From positions 1-64,000 of the forward strand of contig CAMJMQ010000012.1 of assembly GCA_946407065.1 (NCBI GenBank): a DNA stretch of 64,000 nucleotides, read 5' to 3'. The stretch comes from an uncultured Clostridia bacterium. GTDB lineage: Bacteria; Bacillota; Clostridia; Oscillospirales; Acutalibacteraceae. Position 1 is the first letter of the stretch, and the number at the start of each line of letters is the position of its first letter. Under the pieces are notes generated by a model. It was not told the DNA's origin. It made no database searches and saw only the letters and a program-made list of their open reading frames with translations. Positions 51,038 through 59,588 of this stretch are shown piece after piece. The position numbers and the translations under genes are program-made.

Positions 51038-51080
51038 TCAAATAGAGGGTACCCATTAGGGTACCCTCTATTTGATTATA
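51038..51080 (+). terminator. terminator after tRNA-Arg
   Basis: TCAAATAGAGGGTACCC and GGGTACCCTCTATTTGA form a perfect 17-bp stem (51038-51054 with 51059-51075). Confidence 0.85.
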
Positions 51081-51113
51081 ACCGACCAGCGCGGTGGAAG
51101 GGACTCGAAGGCG

Positions 51114-51226
51114 AGCGTGCCTCGTCGTCACTCGCCGTATTCGGTAGACGCATCCAGTTGGTGCGTCTTGACTCATGTGGCGGTTCCTCCTCTCCCCAAA
51201 AAGCGGGGCTTTTTGGGGACCCCGAT
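51114..51226. repeat. R5 repeat block (copy 1)
   Basis: CGTCGTCACTCGCCGTATTCGGTAGACGCATCC ... TTCCTCCTCTCCCC followed by a hairpin AAAAAGCGGGGCTTTTTGGGG-type end. Shared with 55264-55363 and 63618-63720. Just before it, GCGGTGGAAGGGACTCGAA is an inverted copy of the tRNA T arm and acceptor. Confidence 0.65.
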
Positions 51227-51249
51227 TATTGCGTCAGCGCACATCGTAG

Positions 51250-51276
51250 ACAAAAACGCCATAGAATGGCGTTTTT
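51250..51276 (+). terminator. hairpin terminator inside the island's left end
   Basis: AAAAACGCCAT and ATGGCGTTTTT with a short AGA loop. Confidence 0.6.
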
Positions 51277-51354
51277 AGCGAGAGCGTAGATCAGACTTCT
51301 GTCAGGAGGTGTCGCTCCGAAGACGAGGTAATCTGTTACCTAGAGAAGTAATGT

Positions 51355-51371
51355 ACTTCCAGCGCGCCATA
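51355..51371 (+). repeat. second copy of the tRNA 3' end
   Basis: CTTCCAGCGCGCCATAA matches the tRNA end at 51022-51037, and is followed by its own terminator (AACAGCTC...GAGCTGTT, 51371-51411). It divides the island into a 335-bp left unit and a 6.2-kb right unit. Confidence 0.7.
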
Positions 51372-51411
51372 ACAGCTCTCGATATTTCGGTATCGGGAGC
51401 TGTTATCTTTT

Positions 51412-52041
51412 GCTTATAAACGGCTTAAGCAGTGGGTTTTCGGGGTTCTGTCAGTTTTAATTGGCTTCATTCAACCTGAAAACAGCTCTGAAAGATTTCG
51501 AGGAAAAATATGGTCAAAACAGCTTTTGACCACAATTTGACCACAACGCAAAACGCGACTTTAATATTCGCAAAAGATTTCGGCAGGATCGCTCCTGCCG
51601 ATTTTCTTTATTGAAAAGCACATATCTAAGCGCTATTCGGAACGTTTATGGTATGGAGAAAAAAATCGTCCCCGAGATTGGCTCAACGTAAAACTACATC
51701 TGTGAGCAGAAAAAATATATCAGCGAAGTCTCCCTTTCTTTGATATAGCGTAGTAATTATTGCCACGCTCTCAGGTGTAAATCTCTCTCATAAATGTTCA
51801 CAAATCGTCTGTGCTGCGTTTTGAGTTATGCTTCTATATCTGAATTGGCAAAGGAAAAACAGCTCGACAATCCCAACAGTGGGGACGACAGATGTGTCAT
51901 CCCCGCTGCAAAGAAGTTTATTAATTCGGTCATGATGTCATGCTCCCGACTGCGCAACACAATACCACAACAGGTCGATTATTCAAGAGAAAAAGGCGGA
52001 GCCGAAGCCCCGCCCGTAATGTTAATGATGTGAATTGGTTT
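51412..52041. other. island left-end non-coding region
   Basis: Besides the 51526 direct repeat I see no supported gene. The minus frame from ~51550 to 51475 reads CGQIVVKSCFDHIFPRNLSE and stops; this could be a worn 3' end of an integrase gene but is too short to prove. The plus frame 51794-52033 has no ribosome site or recognisable content. Confidence 0.45.
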
Positions 52042-55000
52042 TTATATCGGCTTGCCGATATTATCATTGGATTTCAGATTCGCCAGCCATCTTTGGATAT
52101 AGGTCGCGTCCATAATTGTGATAACGTCGTCATCATCGGTGTCGGCAATCGTTTCATTTAAAGTAAACGGAATCGGTACACTCACGATATGGCGCTGTAT
52201 ATATGTTGCGTCAGCGATTGTCACATCGCCGCTGCTATCCACATCGCCGAGGAGCGAATCGGAGGCAACAGAGGAGATCACAACAGCCTTTCCGAAAATA
52301 TCTCCGGAAACAACGCTGACGCCTTCACCCATGACAATGTATTTCGCGTTATCGGCAAGATAGGTTTCATCAAATGCTGCATCCTCGCCCTCAACGCGCA
52401 GCGTGCCGCTGTTCACGACAACGCTGCATTGATCGACGACGCCCTGCACACCGAGCTTTCCTCTCAGATCCAATTCGCCGCCTTCGATCGTCAGAACGCT
52501 GTTATCATGATCATTACCCAGCAGGAGCGCGGCTCCCTCGGCGCTCTGTGCGGTCACTGTGCTGTCATCGAACGCGAAGCTGCCGCGATTGATGACGATA
52601 CCGGAGTACCACGAGGATGCATGGATATCCGCTTCGACCTGCTTCATCTTGAGATCGGAAGCCCAGATACCCGCAGCGGCTGAGTTGATATGGAGCTTCA
52701 CGCCCTCGATCGAGAGGTTGCCGGTGCAGTATAGACCGTATCCGTAGATTGGGGTGCTTTCGGTGATGGTCAGCGTACCGTCGCCTGTAATTGTGAGATC
52801 ATAGGGAGCGGGATAAATAACGTCGCCGATCTGATAGGATTCGCTGTTATAGGTTCCGATGCCGTCGCCGCCCGTCTCAGAGATCGTACAGTCGCCGCTG
52901 ATCACAACGGTCAGATTTGCCATCTGGCTGAGTACGCCGGAGTAGGTCCCATCCTTCTCGGCGCCCTTTGTGATCTCGGCATTATGCAGCGTCAGCGTGT
53001 TCTTCGCAGGGTCATAAACCGCAGAGCCCTTGCCGCAGGGGATCATAAGCCTGTCGGAATTGAGCTGTTCGCCGTTGACCCAAAGCGCATACTCGGTGTA
53101 TTCTTCCTGACTGCCCGTGTGGTGATATGCCGTACCGGGAATCAGGTAGCTGTAGTTATCCGTCACAACCTCATGGACAGTGTCGTTGAGATCATCCACG
53201 CTCAGCGTGTATTCCGGCATACCCCAATAGTACTTTTCGGAGCCGATCTGAATGAGATCGCTCTCGGTAAAGCTGTATACATTATTGTTATAATCCGCAT
53301 AGTAACGCTTACCGTCGTTATCGGTATAGAGCGGCAGCTCGAGACGGTCGACGCTGCCCTTTGTCTTGTAGTCAAGGGGCTGGTTGCTCTCGACGATCTC
53401 ATAGCCCATCCCTTCAAGATCGCTCAGATCATAGAACTCCTGCTCCTCAAAAGACTCGTCCTCAAAATAATGACCGTTGCGGGACTCAAGCCGGATGACG
53501 GCGTATACCGTGCTTTCGCTCCCGCCGGAATAATGCGTCCACTGCTTGTAGGCGTAGACGGCGTCGGGGTCATCCTTCTTGGATAACAGGACGCCCTTTT
53601 CCGCATAATTGTCAAAGTTGTAGGACGCATTAACATAACGGATCTCGACCGGTCTCGTCACGTTCTCGATATCATAATAGAACTCCTCGCCGCTCTCCAA
53701 CTCCGCGTCGGAGACCGTCATATACTCGGCGGAGGAAAAGTCCGCGTAGAGAATGTAAAATTCCTCCGTAACCGGATCGAAATGCACCTTCTGTATGGAG
53801 ATACCGGTCTCTCCGGAAGAGGAGCTGTAGGTGCCGATCTGTACATAGAGATCGTCGGGAGCAGACTTGCGCCGGATCACCTCGCGGGTCATCTCCCAGC
53901 GGTCTTCATCTGCAGGATTGTCTGAGCTCCAGACAGTCAACTCATTCCTGCGCTCGATATCCTCGGTCGGCAGGGTGAAGCCCTCATTCTCCAGCTCGGA
54001 GCGCGCGATATACTTCGGCGTATAGCTGTCGTCCTCTAAATAGATCTCGTCCGCGTCGCTCCAAACAACGCGATAGACCGTGAAGCCGTGCGGGTCGTCA
54101 AAGTCATCGTCCCAGTCGACCTCTCCGGCATACACCGCGCCGGGCTCGTCGGCTCTTGTCAGCTTTGCGGCAGACCAACCGCGATTCTCATATTGGTATG
54201 TATCCATGAACGCGACCTGCGTGGGTGCCATACCGTAGACATAGTCGTACTGCTCCTCGAATTCTTCCTTGGTGTAGCGCCTGCCGATAAAGCCCTTGTC
54301 ACTGAAATCCTGATCAACGACCCACATACGGAGGTCCTCCACATACATATAGCGGGAAACGAGGTAGATCACGCCATCCATAACGCTGAGCGCGTACTTG
54401 CCCTCCGCGTCGCTCTTGGACTTGGGCTTTACCATCGTGCCCTGTACAACCTCTGTGCCGGAGTTATCGACGATCAGCGCAGGAACGTAGTCCGGCTCCT
54501 CTAAGACGATCTGTTTGCCTTGTGCCTCGGGGATGGAAGTACCGCCGAGCGTGATTGCGCCGCTTTCCAGCCGCGTCGTGCTCAGAGCGGCGACAGGGTT
54601 TGGCTCTTCTCCATCCTCTCCCTCAGCGGAAAACAGGTGCACGGTGACGGTGTCGGCGATATCGAGGTGCATCAGACTGTGAGCGCCGTTCGCAACCATT
54701 TGGATCGCAATATCATTCCTGCGCTGTTCGTTCACGGTCAGCGTACCGTCGCCGACGATATTCAGGCTCGTGCTGTGGAAATCGAAACCGTTGTAGACGA
54801 AGATCACGCCGAATTCATTCTCGCCCTTGACATTGAGCTTGAAGTCGTCGCCCATATACCAGATGAAAAGCTCATTGTCTCGCTGATGGACGTTCTCGAC
54901 GGTCAGGGTGTTAGTCGGTTTATCGTAAGTCATACCGCTCACGGCGCTGTTGTTGATCTTGAGACCGCCGTTCGTGTAGTCATAATAGACGACGTTGAAG

Positions 55001-55182
55001 TTCTGACGTGTCGCCGTGTCATAAACGCCCGCGCGGGCGCCGCCAAAGATAGAGACGTCCTCCGCCGGACCGGAGGTGGGGGTCGGCATATCCTCCGCCG
55101 CAAAGGCGGTCAGCGGCAGGGCGGACGCCAGAAGCAGTACCGCCAGTATCACTGCAAGCAGATTTCTCGAAAATCTCTTCAT
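52042..55182 (-). CDS. large secreted dockerin protein with beta-helical regions
   Basis: A 1046-residue secreted protein with a signal peptide (LLAVILAVLLLASALPLTAFAAE). Residues ~75-215 and ~740-970 are right-handed beta-helix-like, with LTVENVHQRDN, LNIVGDGTLTVNEQ, YDLTITGDGTLTI and LKLHINSAAAGIWASDL-type strands. The middle ~220-720 is Tyr/Asp/Glu-rich with several EDLxxxGY-like segments and no family I recognise. The C-terminus is a dockerin: DVDSSGDVTIADATYIQRHI and DTDDDDVITIMDATYIQRWL. It should attach to a scaffoldin outside the cell, perhaps binding glycans. No catalytic motif was found. It is the main cargo of the tRNA-Arg island. Confidence 0.85.
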   Translation of the reverse strand: MKRFSRNLLAVILAVLLLASALPLTAFAAEDMPTPTSGPAEDVSIFGGARAGVYDTATRQNFNVVYYDYTNGGLKINNSAVSGMTYDKPTNTLTVENVHQRDNELFIWYMGDDFKLNVKGENEFGVIFVYNGFDFHSTSLNIVGDGTLTVNEQRRNDIAIQMVANGAHSLMHLDIADTVTVHLFSAEGEDGEEPNPVAALSTTRLESGAITLGGTSIPEAQGKQIVLEEPDYVPALIVDNSGTEVVQGTMVKPKSKSDAEGKYALSVMDGVIYLVSRYMYVEDLRMWVVDQDFSDKGFIGRRYTKEEFEEQYDYVYGMAPTQVAFMDTYQYENRGWSAAKLTRADEPGAVYAGEVDWDDDFDDPHGFTVYRVVWSDADEIYLEDDSYTPKYIARSELENEGFTLPTEDIERRNELTVWSSDNPADEDRWEMTREVIRRKSAPDDLYVQIGTYSSSSGETGISIQKVHFDPVTEEFYILYADFSSAEYMTVSDAELESGEEFYYDIENVTRPVEIRYVNASYNFDNYAEKGVLLSKKDDPDAVYAYKQWTHYSGGSESTVYAVIRLESRNGHYFEDESFEEQEFYDLSDLEGMGYEIVESNQPLDYKTKGSVDRLELPLYTDNDGKRYYADYNNNVYSFTESDLIQIGSEKYYWGMPEYTLSVDDLNDTVHEVVTDNYSYLIPGTAYHHTGSQEEYTEYALWVNGEQLNSDRLMIPCGKGSAVYDPAKNTLTLHNAEITKGAEKDGTYSGVLSQMANLTVVISGDCTISETGGDGIGTYNSESYQIGDVIYPAPYDLTITGDGTLTITESTPIYGYGLYCTGNLSIEGVKLHINSAAAGIWASDLKMKQVEADIHASSWYSGIVINRGSFAFDDSTVTAQSAEGAALLLGNDHDNSVLTIEGGELDLRGKLGVQGVVDQCSVVVNSGTLRVEGEDAAFDETYLADNAKYIVMGEGVSVVSGDIFGKAVVISSVASDSLLGDVDSSGDVTIADATYIQRHIVSVPIPFTLNETIADTDDDDVITIMDATYIQRWLANLKSNDNIGKPI

Positions 55183-55204
55183 CTTGATTGCTCCTTTCCT
55201 GTTA

Positions 55205-55463
55205 ATACTAATCCTTAATTAAAACCTTTATCATTTATTGGGCTAAATTTCGCATAGCTTTGTTGTCGTCGTCGTTCGCTGTACTCGGTAGGCATATCCG
55301 GTTGGTATGCCTTGACCTCGTGCCGCGACTCCTCCTCTCCCTACAACGCGAAGCGTTGTAGGGACCACGGAAGTGACAGGCGCCAGCCTGCCTGCGTCGC
55401 CCGCCGTGCTCTGCAAAATTTATCCCTAATATCTGATTAAATCTTTTTATTAAGGATTAGTAT
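55205..55463. mobile_element. MITE-like element carrying an R5 block
   Basis: The left end ATACTAATCCTTAATTAAAA (55205-55224) and right end TTTTTATTAAGGATTAGTAT (55444-55463) are complementary at 19 of 20 positions. The right subterminal CGCCAGCCTGCCTGCGTCG parallels the element at 9462. An R5 unit (55264-55363) with CTACAACGCGAAGCGTTGTAG lies inside. It separates the two island genes. Confidence 0.78.
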
Positions 55464-55561
55464 AAAAAGAATAACATTCGCTTGCACTTACTATAACAGG
55501 AACGGGAATACAGCTCAATCGAATTGCATGAATACGCAATTTCGTGTTTATGCAAATCTGT

Positions 55562-55589
55562 TTGCTTTCCACGGGGAATGTGATATGAT
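55562..55589 (+). promoter_or_regulatory. promoter of the island regulator gene
   Basis: TTGCTT, 16 bases, TATGAT, about 32 bases before the ATG at 55622; GGTGAT is the ribosome site. Confidence 0.6.
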
Positions 55590-55621
55590 TATCATGAAAT
55601 ATTATGTGATCCGGTGATATC

Positions 55622-57352
55622 ATGACCTTCAGCGAGCTATTGAACCAATATATGGAGACCCTGTCCTGCAATGCCAGGGAGCTGTCCGACGCCTCAGGCG
55701 TGTCGCAGGCGACGATCAGCCGCTACAGACACGGTGAGATCGAGCCGCCGATAGACGGCAGCGCCTTTCCCGCCATCATCGGAGCGTTGGCGGAGATCGC
55801 CGGGGAGAAAGGGATTGATCTCTCCGAAGATGAAATCAGGATCGAGGCAGTCGCAAGCCTCACGGAGGATGAGACGCTCTTCAAGGAGATTTTGCAGAAG
55901 CTCCGCTCCTTGCTCTCTGAGTTGAATATCCGAAACGCTGAATTTGCCCGCGGAGTCAGCTATGATCCCTCCTACATTTCCCGTATCCTGTCAGGAGCGA
56001 ACAAGCCTGCCGATCTTGAGGGCTTCACGGCGCAAACAGCCTCCTTCATTCGCCAGTACGTTAAAACGAATCATATCTCTCTCTCCGCTTTGTGCACGCT
56101 TTACGGCTGTACCGAGGAGGAGTTGAACGCGCCGAACGGCGTATTTGAGAAGACGGTGGAATATCTCGGCTATGCCGTACCGCGTGAGGTAGAAAGCCCG
56201 ATGTCTCGTTTTCTCGACAAAATGGAAACGTTCAATCTGGATGATTTCATCCGCACGATCCATTTCAATGATATCAAGCTCCCGACCGCGCCGTTCCAGC
56301 TTCCGACGACCAAGGAGTATAACGGCATTCAGGAGATGATGGAAAGCGAGCTGGACTTCATCAAGGCAACCGTTCTCTCGCGTTCTAAAAAGGACTGTAT
56401 CCTCTACAGTGATATGCCGCTGGAAGAAATGGCGAAGGATCCTGAATTTCCGAAAAAATGGATGTTTGGGCGGGCAATGATGCTGAAGAAGGGTCTGCAC
56501 CTGCACATCATCCACGATGTGAACCGACCGTTTCATGAGATGATGCTCGGACTGGAGGGGCATATCCCGATGTATATGACCGGTCAGATCTCTCCCTACT
56601 ATCTCACCACATCCCAGAGCGCCGTGTTCAATCATCTTCTGAACGTGTCGGGAGCCGCCGCGCTGGAGGGGCACGCGATCGCGGGACATCAGAGCAGCGG
56701 CAGATACATGCTTTATAAATCAAAGGAAGACGTCAGGCACTTCCGCACCCGCGCTGAGCAGCTTCTCGAGAAGGCGCGGCCGTTGATGGAAATATATCGC
56801 AGCGAGCGCAAGGAGGACTTTTTCATCCACCTGAAAAAGCTCTGGGAAAGCGATGACAGAAAGGTCGTCGCGAGCAGTCTGCCGATCTACACGATCAGCG
56901 ATGACCTGCTCGAAAGCATCTTAAAGCGAAATCATATCCCCGAGAGCAGCGCTGAGATAATCAGAGAATTTTACACGGAATACAGAGAAGCCGCAGAGAA
57001 GCTGCTCGGGGAATATCATGTGACGCTGGTGATCCCTGAGTTGAGCCGTGAGCAGTTCGAGCGTTCTCCGCTGAATCTCTCCTTGGCAGAGATCTTCTTC
57101 GAGACCGACGTGCCGTATACCTATGAGGAATACACCCTCCACTTGGAACAGACGAAGGAGTTCTCTCAGCAGCACGAAAATATGAAGCTGGAGCTTGACG
57201 ATACGCCCGCCTTCCGCAATATCAGCTATGCGATCATTGGCAATCGACTCGTGATCGTATCCAAGAACAAATTCCCGACGATCCACTTTGTCATCCATCA
57301 CAAGCGTATGGTCAAGGCGTTCCTCGATTTCATCCCTCCGATCAGAGAGTAA
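55622..57352 (+). CDS. large double-HTH (XRE-like) regulator
   Basis: A 576-residue protein. An N-terminal XRE-type HTH (ARELSDASGVSQATISRYRHGEIEP, ~18-42) is followed by a second HTH-like unit (NAEFARGVSYDPSYISRILSGANKP, ~100-124). The remaining ~400 residues are a helical/alpha-beta sensor or effector region with DCILYSDMPLEEMAKDPEFPKKWMFGRAMMLKKGLHLHIIHDVNRPFHEMMLGLEGHIPMYM. I know similar large HTH proteins from Firmicutes but no assigned ligand. It is divergent from the dockerin gene across the MITE and may control it. No membrane segment is seen. Confidence 0.8.
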   Translation: MTFSELLNQYMETLSCNARELSDASGVSQATISRYRHGEIEPPIDGSAFPAIIGALAEIAGEKGIDLSEDEIRIEAVASLTEDETLFKEILQKLRSLLSELNIRNAEFARGVSYDPSYISRILSGANKPADLEGFTAQTASFIRQYVKTNHISLSALCTLYGCTEEELNAPNGVFEKTVEYLGYAVPREVESPMSRFLDKMETFNLDDFIRTIHFNDIKLPTAPFQLPTTKEYNGIQEMMESELDFIKATVLSRSKKDCILYSDMPLEEMAKDPEFPKKWMFGRAMMLKKGLHLHIIHDVNRPFHEMMLGLEGHIPMYMTGQISPYYLTTSQSAVFNHLLNVSGAAALEGHAIAGHQSSGRYMLYKSKEDVRHFRTRAEQLLEKARPLMEIYRSERKEDFFIHLKKLWESDDRKVVASSLPIYTISDDLLESILKRNHIPESSAEIIREFYTEYREAAEKLLGEYHVTLVIPELSREQFERSPLNLSLAEIFFETDVPYTYEEYTLHLEQTKEFSQQHENMKLELDDTPAFRNISYAIIGNRLVIVSKNKFPTIHFVIHHKRMVKAFLDFIPPIRE

Positions 57353-57579
57353 GCAACACAGCGCCGCATAGAATAAAGAAATAAAATGCTGAAAAAGATC
57401 ATAGTTGATTATCTATGTTTGTATGGCTTATTCCTTGACCACAATTCTGACCACAACAGAACCGGAACGGATCGTACACGAGAGCGCAAAACGGAAAATG
57501 AGCGCAATATCCCCGGACAAAAGAGCGCTAAAAGCGGCAGAACGACCGTAATGTACGCATTGTAAACGGCCCTTGCGGC
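57353..57579. other. island right-end non-coding region
   Basis: It contains the TTGACCACAATTCTGACCACAAC motif (57435-57457) and no gene. An antisense frame at 57409-57708 that reads EGTRIPDLLVRS is only the translation of the tRNA copy. Confidence 0.6.
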
Positions 57580-57627
57580 GCTACGAACCAAAAGGTCGGG
57601 GATTCGAGTCCCTTCCAGCGCGCCATA
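57580..57627 (+). repeat. attR-type partial tRNA-Arg copy
   Basis: Identical to 50990-51037 (anticodon loop to CCA plus two bases) except G to A at 57602. The 5' half of the tRNA is missing, so it is not a functional gene. A terminator-like hairpin (AAATGCTCATACAC / GTGTATGAGCATTT, 57627-57660) follows. Confidence 0.85.
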
Positions 57628-57805
57628 AATGCTCATACACAAAACGGTGTATGAGCATTTATATTTTACCAGTAAAGAGCGGTGGAAGGATAACGCCGTT
57701 CTGCGCAAATCAAGCGTACTTACAACACACTATAGTAAACGAGGCTATCGCATCCGTTGTGCGACAGCCTCATCCATATGCTTTATCTTTCCGAATATGA
57801 TGGCT

Positions 57806-58375
57806 TTATTTCATCAAATCCTTACCTGCGTTCCATGCCTTGCCGACCTGATCCCCGCTGACATAATAACCGTGCTTGAACTGGTCAAAGATAAGGGCTT
57901 GCAGCTTTTCGACCTCGACCTTATCCTTGTCATCAAGGATGCTCTCCTCAGCCTTGGTATCGACGATCTTGCCCACGATCGCATACATGTTCTCGGTGTC
58001 GATCACCTCGGCAAGCTCGCACTCCATCACATAGGGGAATTCGTCGATGATCGGCGCGTTGACAACATCGCTTTTGACTGCGTGATAGCCGGTTCTCTCA
58101 AACTTATCCGCCATCTTGTTGCCGGTCGCGATGCCGAAGAAATCGGCGACGTCCATATGTGCCTTGTCGGCAATGCTGACGGTGAACGCCTTGGTTTTCA
58201 GCAGATTCTGTGTGGTCTTGTGATCCTCGTTGATGAACAGCGCGATCTTATCCATCGCGCAGATCATCCCCCACGCGGCGTTCATCACATTCACCTTGCC
58301 GTTTTCATCATATGCGGCAACCATCAACACAGGCATCGGATAAACGCCCGGAAAAGAACCCAAAGATTTTTTCAT
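57806..58375 (-). CDS. flavin reductase-like (FMN-binding split barrel) protein
   Basis: A 189-residue protein of the flavin reductase/flavoredoxin type: PGVYPMPVLMVAAYDENGKVNVMNAAWGMICAMDKIALFI at the N-terminus, KAFTVSIADKAHMDVADFFG with the FMN contact segment, then a C-terminal dimerisation region. It probably binds FMN and reduces a flavin or small substrate in the cytosol. GAGGT fits the ATG at 58375; the one two codons earlier is possible. It is adjacent to and co-directional with a flavodoxin lipoprotein gene, and near a divergent HxlR regulator, a common redox-stress grouping. Confidence 0.88.
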   Translation of the reverse strand: MKKSLGSFPGVYPMPVLMVAAYDENGKVNVMNAAWGMICAMDKIALFINEDHKTTQNLLKTKAFTVSIADKAHMDVADFFGIATGNKMADKFERTGYHAVKSDVVNAPIIDEFPYVMECELAEVIDTENMYAIVGKIVDTKAEESILDDKDKVEVEKLQALIFDQFKHGYYVSGDQVGKAWNAGKDLMK

Positions 58376-58468
58376 TTTCATTACCTCACTTCATTATTAT
58401 TTTACATGTCGGTGACAGGCTCTCTGCCCGTCACTCCGGCAATTCCATCTCTACTATACTCCTACGAG

Positions 58469-59107
58469 TTATTTCAACCAATTTTCGATCTGCTTCTTGA
58501 CGCTGTCCTGATCATTCTGCGCGTCCTGACCGCGGATCGCTAATATCTCCTTTACCGTGGCTTTGGGAACGGCGGTTTCGATCTTCTTCTGTGTATTCGC
58601 GTCGGCAGAACCCTCATGCGTGCAGAACGGAATGATCGTTTTGCCGCTAAAGTCATAGCTCTCCAGGAAGGTATAGCAAATCATCGGAAGATCCGCCCAC
58701 CAGATCGGATAACCGAGATAAATGGTATCGTAGCTGTCAAAGTCTTTAACGGTATCCTTGATCTCGGGACGAGCGTTCTTGTTCTGCTCCTCTTTCGCGA
58801 CATCACACAGCGCGTCAAAGGTCATGGGATAAGTATCGTTCTTCGGAACGATCTCAAAGAGTTCGGCGCCCGCCTTTTCGGCGATCATCTCGGCAACGAT
58901 CTTTGTGTTGCCTTTTTCGATCACGCCGACCTTATCCTGCTCTCCCGTTCGAGAGAAATATACGACCAGTGTTTTTCCGCTTGCCGCGGGAGTGGAAGCG
59001 GTTTCGCCGCTACCGGACTTTTCTTTTGACGTGTCGGTCTTTGCGCCGCACGCAGCGAGCGAGAGGACAATGGCGATCGCTATCAATAGAGCAAGAGCTT
59101 TTTTCAT
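58469..59107 (-). CDS. flavodoxin-domain lipoprotein
   Basis: A 212-residue protein with signal peptide and lipobox LAAC, a short Ser/Lys linker, then a flavodoxin-4-type domain. It has LVVYFSRTGEQDKVG with the FMN phosphate loop, KNDTYPMTFDALCDVAKEEQN, TIYLGYPIWWADLPMICYTFLESYDFSGKTIIPFCTHEGS. It would be an extracytoplasmic, membrane-anchored electron carrier, an unusual place for a flavodoxin but known in anaerobic Firmicutes. GGAGG best fits the third of three consecutive ATGs (59107). It is divergent from the HxlR gene. Confidence 0.9.
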   Translation of the reverse strand: MKKALALLIAIAIVLSLAACGAKTDTSKEKSGSGETASTPAASGKTLVVYFSRTGEQDKVGVIEKGNTKIVAEMIAEKAGAELFEIVPKNDTYPMTFDALCDVAKEEQNKNARPEIKDTVKDFDSYDTIYLGYPIWWADLPMICYTFLESYDFSGKTIIPFCTHEGSADANTQKKIETAVPKATVKEILAIRGQDAQNDQDSVKKQIENWLK

Positions 59108-59188
59108 CATCATTACCTCCGAATTTGAAATGATAAATTGTATTGACTTCTTACAATAAAGATGATAACATGAAATCGCAAATAATAC

Positions 59189-59215
59189 AAGTACTGACAT
59201 ATTTGTTAGGTACTT
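59189..59215. promoter_or_regulatory. candidate HxlR operator
   Basis: AAGTAC and GTACTT (59189-59194 and 59210-59215), an inverted repeat between the divergent flavodoxin and HxlR genes, about 20 bases upstream of the regulator start. Confidence 0.45.
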
Positions 59216-59231
59216 ACTTTGAGGTAAGCTT

Positions 59232-59570
59232 ATGAACGAAAGAAACATATCGGAAGAGAAATTCAGCGACACAGGATACAGCTACACCTTGTCATTGATC
59301 TCCGGAAAATACAAGCCCATTGTGCTGTACTGTCTGATGGAGTACGAGCCTGTGCGATTCAATGAAATGCGCCGCTACCTCGGTAACGCCGCGGATAAAA
59401 CACTGAGCCGAACGTTGAAGGAGCTGGAGCGTGACGGCTTGATCAAACGGAAGATGTATCCCGAAATACCGCCCAAGGTGGAATACCGCTTGACGGATCG
59501 CGGACACTCGTTGATGAAAGTATTGGATCAGCTTTGCACTTGGGGGATTGAAAACAGACCGCATCCATAA
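59232..59570 (+). CDS. HxlR family winged-helix regulator
   Basis: A 112-residue HxlR-type regulator: SGKYKPIVLYCLMEYEPVRFNEMRRYLG (helix-turn-helix), then KTLSRTLKELERDGLIKRKMYPEIPPKVEYRLTDRGHSL, the recognition helix and wing with the conserved PPKVEY. There is no obvious redox-switch cysteine at the N-terminus; one Cys is at ~35 and another near the end. It probably controls the divergent flavodoxin/flavin reductase genes through the palindrome between them. Confidence 0.9.
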   Translation: MNERNISEEKFSDTGYSYTLSLISGKYKPIVLYCLMEYEPVRFNEMRRYLGNAADKTLSRTLKELERDGLIKRKMYPEIPPKVEYRLTDRGHSLMKVLDQLCTWGIENRPHP

Positions 59571-59588
59571 TTTAACCCTTTATTAATC

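Larger units (their letters stand above)
50990..57627. mobile_element. tRNA-Arg-integrated genomic island or satellite without integrase
   Basis: The 3' 48 bases of the tRNA gene with its next bases (50990-51037) recur with one mismatch at 57580-57627, as attL and attR-type direct repeats. A shorter copy (CTTCCAGCGCGCCATA) lies at 51355-51371. Each copy is followed by its own hairpin terminator. Near both inner ends lies the paired motif TTGACCACAATTxTGACCACAAC (51526-51547 and 57435-57457), suited to arm-type recombinase sites. Cargo: a 1046-aa dockerin protein and a 576-aa HTH regulator. No recombinase gene is present, so it is either a defective island or relies on an integrase in trans. 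Confidence 0.8.

Noticed and set aside
50990-57627. Integrase gene within the tRNA-Arg island
   Set aside because: No frame shows the R...H-x-x-R...Y tyrosine-recombinase motifs; only a possible ~20-residue relic near 51475-51550.
57409-57708. Apparent protein containing EGTRIPDLLVRS
   Set aside because: This is the antisense translation of the partial tRNA-Arg copy, a common annotation artefact.
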